A stretch of 22,820 nt of DNA from JBGTLU01 sp041743935. GTDB lineage: Bacteria; Bacteroidota; Bacteroidia; Sphingobacteriales; Sphingobacteriaceae. The notes below the pieces were generated by a model that ran no database searches, was not told the DNA's origin, and saw nothing but the letters and a program-made list of their open reading frames with translations. How positions within the stretch are numbered: position 1 is the first letter of the stretch; each line of letters opens with the position of its first letter. Position numbers and translations under genes: made by a program. The DNA lies in assembly GCA_041743935.1 (NCBI GenBank), contig JBGTLU010000051.1:1-22820 (forward strand), written 5' to 3'. Below are positions 22,497 through 22,820 of this stretch, piece by piece.

Positions 22497-22820
22497 TTAT
22501 TCGCGTTCTAAAGGTATTGGCTTGCGAATTATCAACTTACGATTATGTAAATCATAGGTATCTCTGTATGCCATTACGTGAACAGTTAAATTGTCAATAG
22601 ATACAGGTAAGCCCATTTCTACATCTGTAATGTTAGTATCCCGAATATTTCTGCCATCCACCAAAATAACCAAACCAGAACCTATGGCTTCCATAAAATG
22701 ACCGTCTTTTATCAGCAATCCGGTATCTTCTCCAAGACCAATTCCTAAAATACGTGGGTTACTGGCAGCAGCATACAACAAACGCCCTATTCGGCCGCGT
22801 TGTACAAAATGGGTATCAAT
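22497..22820 (-). CDS. cyanophycinase, C-terminal part
   Basis: A peptidase of the S51/cyanophycinase family that cleaves the storage polymer cyanophycin to beta-Asp-Arg dipeptides. The frame is open to the window edge and gives 107 residues of the C-terminal part. The conserved DTHFVQRGRIGRLLYAA segment is followed by RILGIGLGEDTGLLI, which closely matches the family (usual form IDxHFxxRxRxxRL then GIGIDEDTA). The catalytic Ser lies upstream, outside the window. It precedes the isoaspartyl peptidase by 6 nt. An ORF call starting at an internal TTG (22781) is an artefact of the window edge. Whether cyanophycin synthetase lies further upstream cannot be seen here. Confidence 0.9.
   Translation of the reverse strand: MDTHFVQRGRIGRLLYAAASNPRILGIGLGEDTGLLIKDGHFMEAIGSGLVILVDGRNIRDTNITDVEMGLPVSIDNLTVHVMAYRDTYDLHNRKLIIRKPIPLERE

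Noticed and set aside
1..22820. CRISPR array, tRNA or rRNA genes
   Set aside because: No regularly spaced repeats, no cloverleaf with the conserved arms and no rRNA-like conserved stretches were noticed by eye on either strand.

Overview
The window reads as the chromosome of a member of the Bacteroidota. Three things point there: lineage-typical families (an IPExxxVDY protein, an OstA-like protein, a TonB-receptor-like barrel with an N-terminal carboxypeptidase-regulatory domain), promoter boxes matching the Bacteroidota TAnnTTTG consensus, and little sign of Shine-Dalgarno sequences. Order or genus cannot be resolved by eye. No rRNA, tRNA, CRISPR array, transposase or integrase was seen.

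Layout. Positions 1-2035 (minus strand) hold an IPExxxVDY protein, pyruvate kinase and the start of a VOC-fold protein cut by the window edge. Positions 2098-7711 (plus strand) are a housekeeping run: acpP, fabF, rnc, a PlsC-type acyltransferase, an EamA transporter, yicC and gmk. Positions 7733-13295 (minus strand) are a tightly packed six-gene run that reads, in transcription order, tilS, a two-helix PH-like membrane protein, a UbiA-type prenyltransferase, a type III polyketide synthase, a methyltransferase and a FAD-dependent oxidoreductase. The last three have the composition and order of phenolic-lipid/quinone operons of the Srs type, here with a prenyltransferase added.

Positions 13356-17530 are a strongly AT-rich island that splits tilS from the OstA-like gene. 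It carries one minus-strand operon: a small secreted-type four-cysteine peptide, a propeller-like lipoprotein, a thioredoxin-like lipoprotein with a CGGC motif and a 755-residue outer-membrane barrel protein. The operon promoter has a run of ten G in the spacer between its -33 and -7 boxes, which makes it a phase-variation candidate. A perfect 17-bp hairpin sits between the peptide gene and the other three genes. The island is flanked by an imperfect direct repeat of about 87 bp. Each repeat copy contains the first codons of both tilS and the OstA-like gene, but each is functional for only one of them. The island therefore sits inside a duplicated tilS/ostA divergent intergenic region. This island is the most likely new system in the window.

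Positions 17612-22820 return to ordinary genes: an OstA-like LPS-transport protein, hypoxanthine phosphoribosyltransferase, an M16 zinc protease with a downstream O-methyltransferase, and a minus-strand pair of isoaspartyl peptidase and cyanophycinase (cut by the window edge), which together form a cyanophycin-degrading module.
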